Source of the DNA: Ovis canadensis
Taxonomy: Eukaryota > Chordata > Mammalia > Artiodactyla > Bovidae
NCBI RefSeq assembly: GCF_042477335.2
Contig: NC_091246.1
Coordinates: forward strand, 107,785,001 to 107,849,000
Length of the DNA stretch: 64,000 nucleotides
Direction: 5' to 3'
Shown here: positions 50,932-62,149 of the stretch, in pieces
How positions within the stretch are numbered: position 1 is the first letter of the stretch
Layout: every line of letters begins with the position of its first letter
Notes under the pieces: generated by a model
Databases searched by the model: none
Told to the model about the DNA's origin: nothing
What the model saw: the letters and a program-made list of their open reading frames with translations, nothing else
Translations under genes and position numbers: made by a program

Positions 50932-50982
50932 CGGAGGCGGATCTGGATTTTTTTTTTTTTTCGGTAATACATTGAGAAAACA

Positions 50983-51033
50983 GGGGCGTGTGGTGGGGGG
51001 CGTGTGGTGGGGGGCGGGGCGGGGGGCTTGTGA
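50983..51033 (+). repeat. G-rich tract, quadruplex-prone
   Basis: Tandem GGGGCGTGTGGTGG-type units followed by GGGGCGGGGCGGGGGG: many runs of four or more G on the plus strand, at the edge of the SAP30 promoter. Confidence 0.8.
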
Positions 51034-51288
51034 TGTTTTCTGGCTCTGGTAGCTCCCGGGAAGTTGAGCTGTGTTTAGCTCCTGGATTTTGCAGAGCTGG
51101 CACTTTAGACGAAGAGGTCACTTAACTCCTGAAGCGAAGCACAAAAGGCGGGAGGCAGGGGTAGGAGGGGAGGGGGTGCGAGGGTGGGAACGGAGGGGAT
51201 ACGAGGGGAGGGAAGGTGTGGGGGAAAAAAGTTTCGGGCCTTTTTTGTATCTGTGAAAAAATTTTTGATGTAAAGACGTCTTTTGTGG

Positions 51289-51497
51289 GGCTTCCCACGT
51301 GGCTCAGTGGTAAAGAATCCGCCTGCCAAATGCAGGAGACATGGGTTCGACCCCTGGGTGGGGAAGAGCCCCTGGAGAAGGAAATGGCAACCCACTCCAG
51401 TATTGTTGCTTAGAGAAGCCCGTGGACAGAGGAGCCTGGCAGGCTACAGTCCATGGGGTTGCAAGAGTCAGACACGACTTAGCAACTAAACAACGTT
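51289..51497 (+). mobile_element. Bov-tA SINE
   Basis: Full-length copy with GGGTTCGACCCCTGGG box B and GACACGACTTAGCAACTAAA end. It separates the SAP30 promoter island from a second CpG-rich patch. Confidence 0.93.
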
Positions 51498-51594
51498 TTT
51501 GTGGGAAACCCAAACCAAGAAGAACGGGGCTCTGGCAGTTTCGGGGTCCCAGAGGCCCCATGTCTAACCCCATGGGGTCTGGGTAGCAGCTCTG

Positions 51595-52045
51595 CAGACT
51601 GACGCCCGAGATGGTCCATCAGGACGCCTGCGGGGGCGGTGGGCAGGGAGGGGTGACGTGCGTCCGAACCTCCCCTTCGGCAGGAGGACTGGAGGCTCTC
51701 CAGATCCGAGCATTGTCCGTGCGAGGATCGCGCTGGCTTGCGGGGCGCACTCTTGTCTACCGCCTCCTGAGGTGGAGCTCCGGATGAGTGGACTTAAAGG
51801 GGCTGCTTTCCGCCTCCAGCCCGGGCACCTCCACTTTGTCCTCGAAGGAACCGGGAACCTGTCTAATCACACTTGAAAAATAAAAAGCAGAACCCCTCTG
51901 AGTTCCGGTCAGCCACGAGCTCCCAGAGACCGAAGGCGCGCGCTCGACCGAGATCGCCGGGAAAGGGGTGCTTCGGCCTCGCGAGGGCGCGCACGCGTGT
52001 CTGTGTACGTGTCTGTGTGCGCGGGCGTGTGGAGGGCGGTGTGGA
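51595..52045. promoter_or_regulatory. Second CpG-rich patch upstream of SAP30
   Basis: CpG-dense from GACGCCCGAG to GGCGCGCACGCG, ending in a GTGTGT/GCGC alternating tract. Either the outer part of the SAP30 island or a separate promoter, for example of a divergent non-coding RNA. No exon can be called. Confidence 0.5.
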
Positions 52046-52271
52046 AGGTTGGGAGTGGCTGGTACGAAAGCTACACCTTTGCTAATGGTAGCGCGTCATT
52101 TATCAGTACGTATATCCTGTTCAATCCCATTGTTTAAACAAAAATAGAAAGCAGTAGGGTTTTTTTTTGAAAGCTCTTTTATATTTGCAGAGTAAACTGA
52201 GTGATAAATGAGTTTTTTAAAATGTAGACTGTTATCTACCCTGAAATTCACAGCCATCCTGTCCATCTGTG

Positions 52272-52412
52272 CACTTCCGCTCTGCTGCTGCTACTGCTGC
52301 TGCTAAGTCGCTTCAGTCATGTCGAACTCTGTGCGACCCCAGAGACGGGAGCCCACCAGGCTCCCCTGTCCCTGGGATTCTCCAGGCAAGAACACCGGAG
52401 TGGGTTGCCCTC
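52272..52412 (-). mobile_element. BOV-A2-type SINE, inverted
   Basis: Starts with the (GCT)n tract GCTGCTGCTACTGCTGCTGC, then AAGTCGCTTCAGTCATGTCG, ending GGAGTGGGTTGCC. The GCT repeats are the SINE's own 3' tail. Confidence 0.9.
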
Positions 52413-53230
52413 TAAGAAACAGCAAAGGAAGAAAAACATTTTAAATAAATGTAGTGGGCAAAAAATCCTGAATGGTAAGTGTTGTGTTTTCTTTTCAAGC
52501 TGCACCGTCCAATAGGGTGTCTGCTTGCCTTATGTGGATATCGAGCACTTTAAATGTGGTTAACTGTGAATGAAAAACTGAATTGTTAATTTTAATTCAT
52601 TAAAAAATTTTAAACTGATTTCACTTACTGGAAAACTTCTAAATATGTTTGGAACAATCTATTTTTTCGACTTAAATGTTAAGTCTAAACTTAAAACCTG
52701 AACTGAGATGCCAGTATATATAAACTACCAGCAGGTTTTCAAAGACTTAGTAACATTTTTCTTAAGAATATTAATTTAGTAATTTTTTTACATTAATTAC
52801 AAGTTCAAATTATATTTTTGCTATACTGGGTTAAATATAACATTAAAGTTGACTTGTTTCTACTTTGCAAAATATGCCTATTTTAACATTTAAAACTACA
52901 CATATAGCTCACATTATGTTTGTATTAGATATTGTTGGCTTAAAGTATTAAAATGCAGAATAATACTTCTTATTGTTTATAGATATAGTTTCTTAAATAA
53001 TAAGAATATATGAACAGGATGGACCAACTTCAGGGTGGTGGTCATGTTAGGAGAGTTATGGATGTTATCTGGGAATGGCTGAAAGGTGGTTTCCATTTAC
53101 AGTCTAAAGCAAACATGATATTAGGATGTTAGATTTTATTTGGGGTACTTTTATATAATTTAATATAATTTATAATACTGTGTGGTTCTTGCCCCCAAAT
53201 TTATAACCTATCTTCTATACATATGATCAA
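52413..53230. other. No gene seen
   Basis: AT-rich, unassigned. Confidence 0.45.
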
Positions 53231-55266
53231 ATATATATTATACAGTGGAAGTGAGAAATAGATTTAAGGGCCTAGATCTGATATAGAGTACCTGATGAAC
53301 TATGGACGGAGGTTCGTGACATTGTACAGGAGACAAGGATCAAGACCATCCCCATGGAAAATAAATGCAAAAAAGCAAAATGGCTGTCTGAGGAGGCCTT
53401 ACAAATAGGTGTGAAAAGAAGAGAAGTGAAAGCAAAGAAGAGGAAAGATATAAGCATCTGAATGCAGAGTTCCGAACAATAGCAAGAAGAGATAAGAAAG
53501 CCTTTTTCAGCGATCAATGCAAAGAAATAGAGGAAAACAACAGAATGGGAAAGACTAGAGATCTCTTCAAGAAAATTAGAGATACCAAGGGAACATTTCA
53601 TGCAAAGATGGGCTTGATAAAGGACAGAAATGGTCTGGACCTTACAGAAGCAGAAGATATTAAGAAGAGGTGTCAAGAATACACGGAAGAACTATACAAA
53701 AAAGATCTTCACGACCCAGATAATTACGATGGTGTGATCACTCACCTAGAGCCAGACATCCCGGAATGTGAAGTCAAGTGGGCCTTAGAAAGCATCACTA
53801 CGAACAAAGCTAGTGGAGGTGATGGCATTCCAGTTGAGCTATTTCAAATCCTGAAAGACGATGCTGTGAAAGTGCTGCACTCAACATGCCAGCAAATTTG
53901 GAAAACTCAGCAGTGGCCACAGGACTGGAAAAGGTCAGTTTTCATTCCAATCCCAAAGAAAGGCAATGCCAAAGAATGCTCAAATTACCGCACAATTGCA
54001 CTCATCTCAGATGCTAATAAAGAAATGCTCAAAATTCTCCAAGCCAGGCTTCAGCAATACCTGATGAACCGTGAACTTCAGATGTTCAAGCTGGTTTTAG
54101 AAAAGGCAGAAGAACCAGAGATCAAATTGTCAACATCTGCTGGATCATGGAAAAAGCAAAAGAGTTCCAGAAAAATATTTATTTATGCCTTATTGACTAT
54201 GCCAAAGCCTTTGACTGGGTGGGTCACAATAAACTGTGGAAAATTCTGAGAGATAGGAATACCAGACCACCTGACCTGCCTCTTGAGAAACCTATATGCA
54301 GATCAGGAAGCAACAGTTAGAACTGGACATGGAACAACAGACTGGTTCCAAATAGGAAAAGGTACGTCAAGGCTGTATCTTGTCACCCTGCTTATTTAAC
54401 TTATATGCAGAGTACATCATGAGAAACGCTGGACTGGAAGAAGCACAAGTTGGAATCAAGATTGCCGGGAGTAATATCAATAAGCTCAGCTATGCAGATG
54501 ACACCACCCTTATGGCAGAAAGTGAAGAGGAACTAAAAAGCCTCTTGATGAAAGTGAAAGAGAAGAGTGAAAAAGTTGGCTTAAAGCTCAACATTCAGAA
54601 AACCAAGATCATGGCATCCGGTCCCATCACTTCATGGGAAATAGATGGGGAAACAGTGGAAAGTGTCAGACTTTATTTTGGGGGGCTCCAAAATCACTGC
54701 AGATGGTGACTGCAGCCATGAAATTAAAAGACGCTTACTCCTTGGAAGGAAAGTTATGACCAACCTAGATAGCATATTAAAAAGCAGAGACATTACTTTG
54801 GCAATAAAGGTCTGTCTAGTCAAGGCTATGGTTTTTCCTTTGGTCATGTATGGATGTGAGAGTTGGATTGTGAAGAAAGCTGAGCACCGAAGAATTGATG
54901 CTTTTGAACTGTGGTACTGGAGAAGACTCTTTAAGAGTCCCTTGGACTGCAGGGAGATCCAACCAGTCCATTCTAAAGGAAATCAGTCCTGGGTGTTCAC
55001 TGGTGCTAAAGCTGAAACTCCAAAACTTTGGCCACCTCATGCGAAGAGTTGACTCATTGGAAAAGACTGTGATGCTGGGAGGGATTGGGGGCAGGAGGAG
55101 AAGGGGACGACAGAGGATGAGATGGCTGGATGGCATCACTGACTCGATGGCCATGAGTTTGAGCGGACTTCGGGAGTTGGTGATGGACAGGGAGGCCTGG
55201 CGTGCTATGATTCATGGGGTCGCAAAGAGTCAGACACAACTGAGTGGCTGAACTGAACTGAACTGA
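53231..55266 (+). mobile_element. BovB (RTE) LINE, 2-kb 3' part with RT remnants
   Basis: 5'-truncated BovB without the endonuclease region. Frame 53545-54249 (234 residues) carries the start of the reverse transcriptase, with KASGGDGIPVELFQ and FIPIPKKGN; it then shifts. A second frame, 54380-54709, carries SPCLFNLYAEY and an intact YADD catalytic box (54491-54502). A third, 54645-55052, covers the C-terminal part. Broken into at least three frames, so non-autonomous. It ends with GAACT repeats (CTGAACTGAACTGAA). Confidence 0.95.
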
Positions 55267-55324
55267 AAGTGATAAACTGACTATGCCTCCTTTATAGACA
55301 ATGCAATGTTTTTAAAAGTTCCAA

Positions 55325-55440
55325 TCAAATACTCATTTATTCACATGCCAGGATCTTTTCTGGGCCCTTGGGATAGAAAAATAATTGGGAGAGGGTCCTA
55401 ATCATTTTGGAGCTCAGTCTAAATGGGGAGAGACAAGCAC
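55325..55440 (+). repeat. LINE2-like ancient repeat
   Basis: ACTCATTTATTCACATGCCA, TTCTGGGCCCTTGGGATAGA and TGGAGCTCAGTCTAAATG resemble the common L2-type terminus. Confidence 0.45.
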
Positions 55441-55445
55441 ATGAT

Positions 55446-55815
55446 ACTTGCTGCTGTAAATGAATGTTTGTGTTCCCCACAAATTTTTTATGTTGAAACC
55501 AAATCCTTAATGTAATGAGATTTGAAGGTCAGGTCTTTAGGAGGCGATTAGGCCATAGGAGTGGAGCCCCCAGGAGTGGGATTAGTGCCCTAGAAAAGAG
55601 GCTCTAGCGAGTAACCTCACTCCTTCTGCCATCCATGTCAGAAGATTGTCACCTATTAACCAGAAAATGGACACTCACCAGCCATGAACCTATCAGCACC
55701 TTGATCTTGGACTTCCCACCCTCCAGAACTGGTAGAAATAAATTTTGTTTATAAGCGCCCACCCCCGCCCACACACCGCCCCCAGCCAACGTTATTTTTT
55801 ATAGTAGCCTAGACA
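55446..55815 (+). mobile_element. MLT1-type MaLR LTR
   Basis: GAATGTTTGTGTTCCCCACA, GATTAGTGCCCTAGAAAAGA, CACCTTGATCTTGGACTTCC and AGAAATAAATTTTGTTTATA occur in the order of an old ERVL-MaLR solo LTR. No internal retroviral sequence adjoins it. Confidence 0.75.
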
Positions 55816-55820
55816 AACTA

Positions 55821-55938
55821 GGGCTTCCCTGGTAGCTCAGCTAGTAAAGAATCCACCTGCAATGCAGGAGACCCTGGTTTGATTCCTGGGTCAGGAAGTT
55901 CCCCTGGAGAATGGATAGGCTCCCCACTCCAGTATTCT
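55821..55938 (+). mobile_element. Bov-tA SINE, 5' half, interrupted
   Basis: Head and tRNA part are normal, then the body stops at CACTCCAGTATTCTTGG where another SINE head begins. Either a truncated copy or one cut by its neighbour. Confidence 0.88.
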
Positions 55939-56150
55939 TGGGCTTCCCTGGTGGTTCAGACAGTAAAGAATCTGTCTGCAATGTGGGAGACCTGGGTTCA
56001 ATCCCTGGGTTGGGAAGATCCCCTGAAGGAAGGCATGACAACCCACTCCAGTATTCTTGCCTGGAGAATCCCCATGGACAGAGGAGCCTGGCGGGCTATT
56101 GTCCATGGGGTTGCAGAGAGTCAGGCATGACTGAGTGACTAAGCACACAA
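55939..56150 (+). mobile_element. Bov-tA SINE, complete
   Basis: GGCTTCCCTGGTGGTTCAGA to GCATGACTGAGTGACTAAGC, directly abutting the half copy. Confidence 0.92.
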
Positions 56151-57009
56151 ACAGATTAAGACACATCCCTCAATAAAATTAAAGGAAAAGTATAGACTTA
56201 GCATACAGAAGGAAATGATTCACTTCTGGCAAGTCGAAAATGTTCCTGGAATAGATGACATGTAAATTCACTATCCCTGATTTAAAGTATCTCTTTAGTG
56301 AATCTGTTGTCCCTATAAAGAAATTATCTTAACAACCATGGTTCACTGTTTATTTCTACAACTTCTCATATTCGGCAGGAGGCATAATCCAAGTCAAGGT
56401 TGGAATCAGGTTTTGGGGAGCTTCAAGTCCATCGGATCCCAATGAGTCAGACACAACTTAGCAACTGAACAACAACAAAGCTTATATAATCTGAAGGATC
56501 GTTAAGAAAAAACATACAGAATTAAAAATGCAAAATTAGATATGAGCCTTGTCCCGGTGAAGGACTCTGAACCTTGTCCATTTGCTTCATGGTAAATCTT
56601 CCTCACAACAGACAAAAAAGAAATATAGATTAAACCTAAATAACAAGGGTATTTTTGACATCATCAAAATATTCTTTGCTTTCTGAAAGGGTTCAAAATA
56701 TTCTTTGAAAGGAATTTTTCCCAGGGAAAAATTAGAGGGAAGCCTTCTTCCCTCTAAGGCTTTTAATATGATTGAATTTTTTCTAGCTTTACTGCAAAGT
56801 AAGCAATTCCATAATTTCTTAAATATGCAAATTGGTCCTTAATCCTCACATGAACATGATTGTAAGTTCTAATGACACAAAAAGATTCAGTATGAAAAAA
56901 CCAAAGCCCATTTCCCCTCATCTCTCCAAGTCCATATCCCGAAAAGCAGCTAATGTTAATTTCCTATGTTTCCTTTTAAGAAAACAATTATGTGTATATA
57001 CCATAAATT
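56151..57009. other. No gene seen; BovB/SINE tail at 56405-56478
   Basis: Mostly unassigned. Contains a plus-strand tail CAATGAGTCAGACACAACTT then AGCAACTGAACAACAACA, the shared 3' end of BovB and Bov-tA elements, without the rest. Confidence 0.55.
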
Positions 57010-57215
57010 GGCTTCTCTGGTGGCTCAGAGGGTAAAGAATCTGCATGAAATGTAGGAGACCCAGGTTCAGTCCCTGGCTTGAGAAGATTCCCTGGAGAAG
57101 GCAATGGCTACCCACTCCAGTTTTCTTGCCTCAAGAATTCCATGGACAGAGGAGTCTGGTGGGCTACAGTCCATGGAATGGCAATGAGTGGAAATGACTG
57201 AGCGACTAACATACT
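57010..57215 (+). mobile_element. Bov-tA SINE
   Basis: GGCTTCTCTGGTGGCTCAGA to GACTGAGCGACTAACATA. Confidence 0.92.
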
Positions 57216-58039
57216 AGTATAAACATCTTTATACAGGAATAATTTTACCTTATTGCAACTAAGATCATACTGTTTTACTCCATGCTTTGTCCTAGTTTAA
57301 ATTACAATAAGCACAACAAAAAAAAGTGCATACCACATAAATGTCCAGTTTAAGCAGTTGTGGTAAAATAACCATCCATGTAACTGCAACCCAGCTCAAA
57401 AAATAGAACACTGTCAACAGGGCCAAGGCTCAGGGCCACCGCCTCCAACTCCTTACTCTCTCCACTCTGCTTGTAGCTCAGTGATTACCACGATGAAATT
57501 CTTAACCGCTTTTCTTTAAATTTGTGGGTTCTGTCGGCTCTTTCCTCACCCATCTCTGCTCTGCCTTAGCACCGAGAGCTGATGGCAGAGAGTGACTGCT
57601 GGCGTGGGCAGTCTCTCCCTCTCGCTGCCAGCAAGCTGAGTGGGGGAATCAGGCTCCTGTAAGTCTGCCTTTGACCAATAAGAACCGCTGTACCCAAAGG
57701 AGAGCAACATTAAATAGCAGATTAGAAAAACACTGTAGCAGATCCAGAGACAGAACAAGGGACAAAGGAAAAGATTTTTGCAGGAGGCACCACCAATGCA
57801 GCCGACCCTGACTGACTGCTGGCACCCTACGTGCTCCTTTTCCCTCATAATCGTCTCCAGGCCAGCAGCAGCTATGCTGACTTACGATGGTCACTGCCTC
57901 CCTTTGCTTTATAATTTTACGGCACAGTTATGAACTCTAAGAAGAACTTTTAGTTGCCTGGTTTTGAACTTTATGAAAGTGGAATCGTGTACTTTGTTAC
58001 TGTTTTCTCTGACTTCACTGATTTGAAGATCTTGTACCT
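57216..58039. other. No gene seen
   Basis: Unassigned, possibly partly old LINE (AAGTGCATACCACATAAATG near 57327). A 100-residue minus-strand open frame (57546-57848) has no recognisable domain. Confidence 0.35.
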
Positions 58040-59770
58040 CCCTTAACTAGCTCTTTTCATTGTGGATGAATAAGATACACTTTATTTAACCCATCCTATT
58101 GTTGATGGACACAGGAGTTGGTTCCAGTTTGAGGCCATGATCACTCTTGTGCATGTGCTCTGGTACATCTGTGATCGCAGTTTAACAGGACAGGTATTGA
58201 TGAAAAGAATTGCTGAATCATGTCTGAATTTCCAAACATATGGTCTGGTAATTCTAAATCCTCTAAAATTTAATGAAGTTTGCTTCTTAACCAAGAATAT
58301 GGTTAATTTTTTAAAATATTCTGTATGTAGTTAAAAATAATTTATTTTCTGTTAGGTTAGTGTTCTATTTATGCCCATTGGGTACTATTAAATGGATTAA
58401 TAACTCATATATCCTTAGAGACTTTTTTGTCTATTTGTTCCACGAAGTAAAAATATCCCACTTAGTTTGATTTCTCTTTAGTTCCATCAATTCTTGCTTT
58501 ACGTATGTTAAGACTATATTATTAACACATATTAAAAACTGTTAGGTAAACCCAGAGCTGAACATTTTAACATTCTGTAGTGACCTTCTGATCTTAGCTT
58601 TGTTTTGTCTGGTTGCTATCAATATATCAATAGTTATAGCACCTGTCTTTTATTTGGTGTTGGCATATTTTTCCATCTTTTTACTTTCAGCCTTTCTGTA
58701 TCCTAATGTCTTAGGTGCTCTAGAACGTGTGGTTTAGCATGTTTTCCTTTTAAATCTAGCCTGATAATCTTTGCGTTTTAACTAGGGCATTTAGTCTATT
58801 TAGAGTTACGTAATTACTAATATATTTTAATATATTTAAATCCAACTATACTAATTCTTCACTTTTTGTGCTTTATATTTCTTTTGCCTACTCTTATGTT
58901 CTCTTTCTGCTTTCTTTTGGATTATTTTTTATAGTCCCATTAGTTAGTTTGGAAATTGTATACTTTGTTTCTATTTTTTTAACACTGAAACTAATGTCTT
59001 CTTCACATTTTTTAGCCTAGTATTAATCTTTACCTTCCCCTTTCATTTGGGACTTTTTTTTTTTCTGACGTCTTTTAAAAGCTTTTTTCTGTCTTTGATC
59101 TTCTAGTTTCATTTAAAGTAAAATGCCTTTTATTTTTTAAATTCCTACTTGGACTTTATTGGCTTCTTAAATTAATAGATTAACATCTTTAATCAATTAA
59201 AAAAAATTTTTCAGCCATTAATTCTTCACATATCACCTAGTTCTACAGTCCATGGGGTGGCAGAGTTGGACACAACTTGGTGACTGAACAATGAAAACAA
59301 TCATTGGGGCCCTTACTGTCTCATTCATTTCTGGGGCTCCAATTCCATATATATTAGACCATTCCAGTGTTTCCTCCATGTCTCCTGCTCTATCTTCAGT
59401 ATTTTTTTACTTTTAATTTTGTTTCTCCTTTCTTCATTTGGCATGTTTTGTAGACCTACCTTCCTACTCATTGTCTCTTTAGGTGTGCCTAATCAGCTCT
59501 AAAATTTACCCAGAGTTTTAATCCTTTTAATTGTTGTTTTCTAGTTATGTAATTCCAGTTTGGTTATTTTTCAAATCTTAAAAGTCACTTTTTATGGTTT
59601 CCAGTTTCTTGACAAAATTTATAAGCTTGACTTTTTCTCATGAATAGAACAAACACAGTGGTATAAAGACTATCCTTGTTATTATTAAGCCTTTTTCTTT
59701 TGTCTGTGGTTTCTGTTGGTGCTGGCTGATTATGACTACCCTTTCATCCCATCATCTTGGATTATTTGCT
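58040..59770 (-). mobile_element. Old L1 fragments, inverted, low certainty
   Basis: CCCATCCTATTGTTGATGGA and TAATCTTTGCGTTTTAACTA with GGGCATTTAGTCTATTTAGA read like inverted L1 ORF2/3' UTR. Much of the stretch is T-rich and too diverged to align by eye. A SINE/BovB 3' tail (59241-59292) lies inside it. Confidence 0.4.
59241..59292 (+). repeat. Bov-tA/BovB 3' tail fragment
   Basis: TCTACAGTCCATGGGGTGGC, then GACACAACTTGGTGACTGAA. Only about 50 bp. Confidence 0.8.
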
Positions 59771-60599
59771 ATTCATTTTATTTGAAAAAGTAATTATGGA
59801 AATAATTTAAGGCACTGGATCATGTTGCATTCTTCCAAATAGGAGTTTCATTGCCTTCTTGCAGGTCCTAAGGGTGCTAATAGTCCTGAACCAATACATG
59901 AGGATTTCTAAGCCAAAAGAAAGCTCCACTTTGGGGCTATGCTTCTTGGGGTCCTGTCACAGACTGGGGGATGTTTCACTAGGGTTACCATCTTTAAATG
60001 TGTATTGGACTCCAAGCCTAGACCCAAATGACTGACAAATGCTCAGCTTTTTTTCTCACATTTTCTTAAGTTGACTGGTTATAACTAGTACCATCTCATG
60101 TTAAAAACAACATCTGCAGTCTAATACTGTTCAGAATCTAGCCTATCTCTGCTGCTTCCGTGATTTTCTTCTCACCAGAATGTGAGGTGTACAAAAAGCA
60201 CAGATAATTCCCAGGTAATGCAGGAGCTTGCTCTACAAATAAACTATTTGTGGCTGACTACCAAGATGGAATAGTATTAATCTTTAAAAATAAGTTGAAT
60301 ATAGCTTTAAATCCCCAGGATAAACCAAGAATTCTCAGGACATCTCTTCATCCATAATCCAACTGGATTAATGCAAGATCCAATAAGACCCTCGCAACAT
60401 TCCTGCACTATGCTCTAATCATGTGGGTCCAGGAGGAACATTTTACTAATAATTCTCTTTTTAGCATATCAAAATAAAATGCTGCTTCTCTCTGAGGCTG
60501 TTTCACTTAAAAATTTTACCTATACTGTAGGCCTCATATGATTTTCCATTTCTAGACAAGAGGCTTAGTGTTATAGTAGGTGTGAACATCCATATGTGC
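59771..60599. other. No gene seen
   Basis: Unassigned sequence without a coding or repeat signature. Confidence 0.4.
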
Positions 60600-60822
60600 A
60601 TGCATGCTAAGTCACTTCAGTTGTGTCCAACTCTGTGTGACCCTACAGACTGTAGCCTGCCAGACTCCTCTGTCCATGGGATTCTGCAGGCAAGAGTACT
60701 GGAGTGGGTTGCTGTGCCTTCCTCAAGGGGATCTTCCCAGCACAGGCACTGAACCTGCACCTCTTATGTCTCCTGCATTGGCAGGTGGGTTCTTTACTAC
60801 TAGTGTCACCTGGGAAGCCCAA
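60600..60822 (-). mobile_element. Bov-tA SINE, inverted
   Basis: Full inverted copy from ATGCTAAGTCACTTCAGTTG to TGTCACCTGGGAAGCCC. Confidence 0.92.
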
Positions 60823-60896
60823 ACATCTATATAACTGGCTCTAATTAGGCTGATGATAACTAGAACATTCTTGTTCATTATCTGAAGCCAATAATT

Positions 60897-60938
60897 GATA
60901 AGAACAGATAACTACACTTGATCTTAGCCAAAAGGCTG
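60897..60938 (-). pseudogene. RNU2: U2 snRNA 5' fragment
   Basis: Minus strand reads GCCTTTTGGCTAAGATCAAG, then TGTAG and TATCTGTTCTTATCA with one extra T. This corresponds to about nucleotides 10-50 of U2, covering the branch-site-recognition sequence. It lacks the first nine bases and everything after, and has no snRNA promoter, so it is not a functional gene. Confidence 0.93.
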
Positions 60939-61179
60939 AATCGCCAGTCCAGGTTCCATGCATGATACTGGATGCTTGGGACTGGTGCACTGAGACGACT
61001 CAGAGGGATGGTACGGGGAGGGAGGAGGGAGGGGGGTTCAGGATGGGAACATGTGTATACCTGTGGCAGATTCATCTTGATGTATGGCAAAACCAATACA
61101 ATATTGTAAAGTAATTAACCTCCAATTTAAATAAATTTATATTTTTAAAAAATTAAAAAATAAAAGCAAAAAAAAAATA
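60897..61179 (+). mobile_element. U2 snRNA / L1 chimeric retroelement with TSD
   Basis: An inverted U2 piece (60897-60938) is joined to a short artiodactyl L1 3' end on the plus strand (60937-61179: GCATGATACTGGATGCTTGG to AATACAATATTGTAAAG, then an A-rich tail). AAGCCAATAATT stands on both outer sides (60885-60896 and 61180-61191), so the two parts came in as one insertion. The junction has two shared bases (GA), as expected from template switching with inversion during target-primed reverse transcription. Confidence 0.88.
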
Positions 61180-61191
61180 AAGCCAATAATT

Positions 61192-62149
61192 ATAGTACTT
61201 TCAGAGACTTTCTTCGTTTAAGAACATGGGAGAAAAATTAATTATATAATCAGTCTATAAGAACATGGAGTCTGTTTAGTTCTGAAACTTTTTTTAATTT
61301 CCTGAAATCTATCCATAGCAACATAGAAATGAAAATAAATTCACACGAAACAATTTTTCAGCAAAGAGCTGACTAACAAAACCCCAACACTCCAAATTAC
61401 ATGTGAATACTGTAGTAGGCAACTGAGACCAGAAACAGTACAAGTGTATGTAGGAACTCAAGAGGACATTTTGGGAAAGAAATGAGCTTGAAATAGGGTT
61501 CAAACATCCAAGAGGGTGAGACAGGGCAAAGTAACTAATCAGAGATAGCAGATCTTAGAAAATACCAGTAAAATAACTTTCTAAAAGCAATGTTATTTTG
61601 GAAAGCAAAGCCTAGGCCCCTGAAGCCTGTGAATACACCAGGAAGTTGAGAACTATGAGCAGAAGCTCTTTGGAGCTAGGTTAGGGACTGAGAGGCAGAG
61701 GAAACGTAACTTCATGAAGCGGCCATATTTTAGGGAAGTCATTTGCTATAGCAATGGAGGAGAAAGTGCACCAGAGATTAGTTCTGTAAGGCTATCACGG
61801 CCCTTCTTTCTACCTCCTGATGATAGTCTAGGAAAATTAAAATATGAGGATTGTGAAAGTCATATGCATAAGAGTTACTGAAAGCTACAGTAAGAAAACA
61901 CAATTTTCTTACAGAAGATGAAAATGTACCATAAAACAAATGAAATTTATAATTTCAACATGAATCTGAAAAGCTTAACAAAACAATCATAGCTGTGAAG
62001 TAAAATCACAAACAAATAATAAGCATAAGACTCAGGTAGCTGGGAGCCAGACAATAGGTTATTAATAGCTACATTTTATGAGAATATAATCAGAGAATTG
62101 AGTGTTTTGACATCTTGGGGATATGTAGTAAAGAATTATCCTTACTGGT
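61192..62149. other. No gene seen
   Basis: AT-rich, unassigned. Confidence 0.4.

Larger units (their letters stand above)
49600..50940. promoter_or_regulatory. SAP30: CpG-island promoter of SAP30
   Basis: Dense CpG from intron 1 through exon 1 and about 0.5 kb upstream, in an otherwise AT-rich window. Upstream of the ATG are a GC box (CCCGCCCCTTCC, 50803-50814) and two ZNF143-like sites. There is no TATA box where expected, typical of a housekeeping promoter with dispersed starts. I cannot place the start site exactly. Confidence 0.85.

Noticed and set aside
49933..50967. 344-residue plus-strand open frame across SAP30 exon 1 and promoter
   Set aside because: It is antisense to a confirmed SAP30 exon within a CpG island, Pro/Ala/Arg-rich, and has no family resemblance. 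GC-rich DNA lacks stop codons, so long open frames arise by chance.
60897..60938. Functional U2 snRNA gene
   Set aside because: Only about 40 nucleotides remain, with an insertion, no proximal or distal snRNA promoter element and no 3' box. It lies within an L1-mediated insertion.
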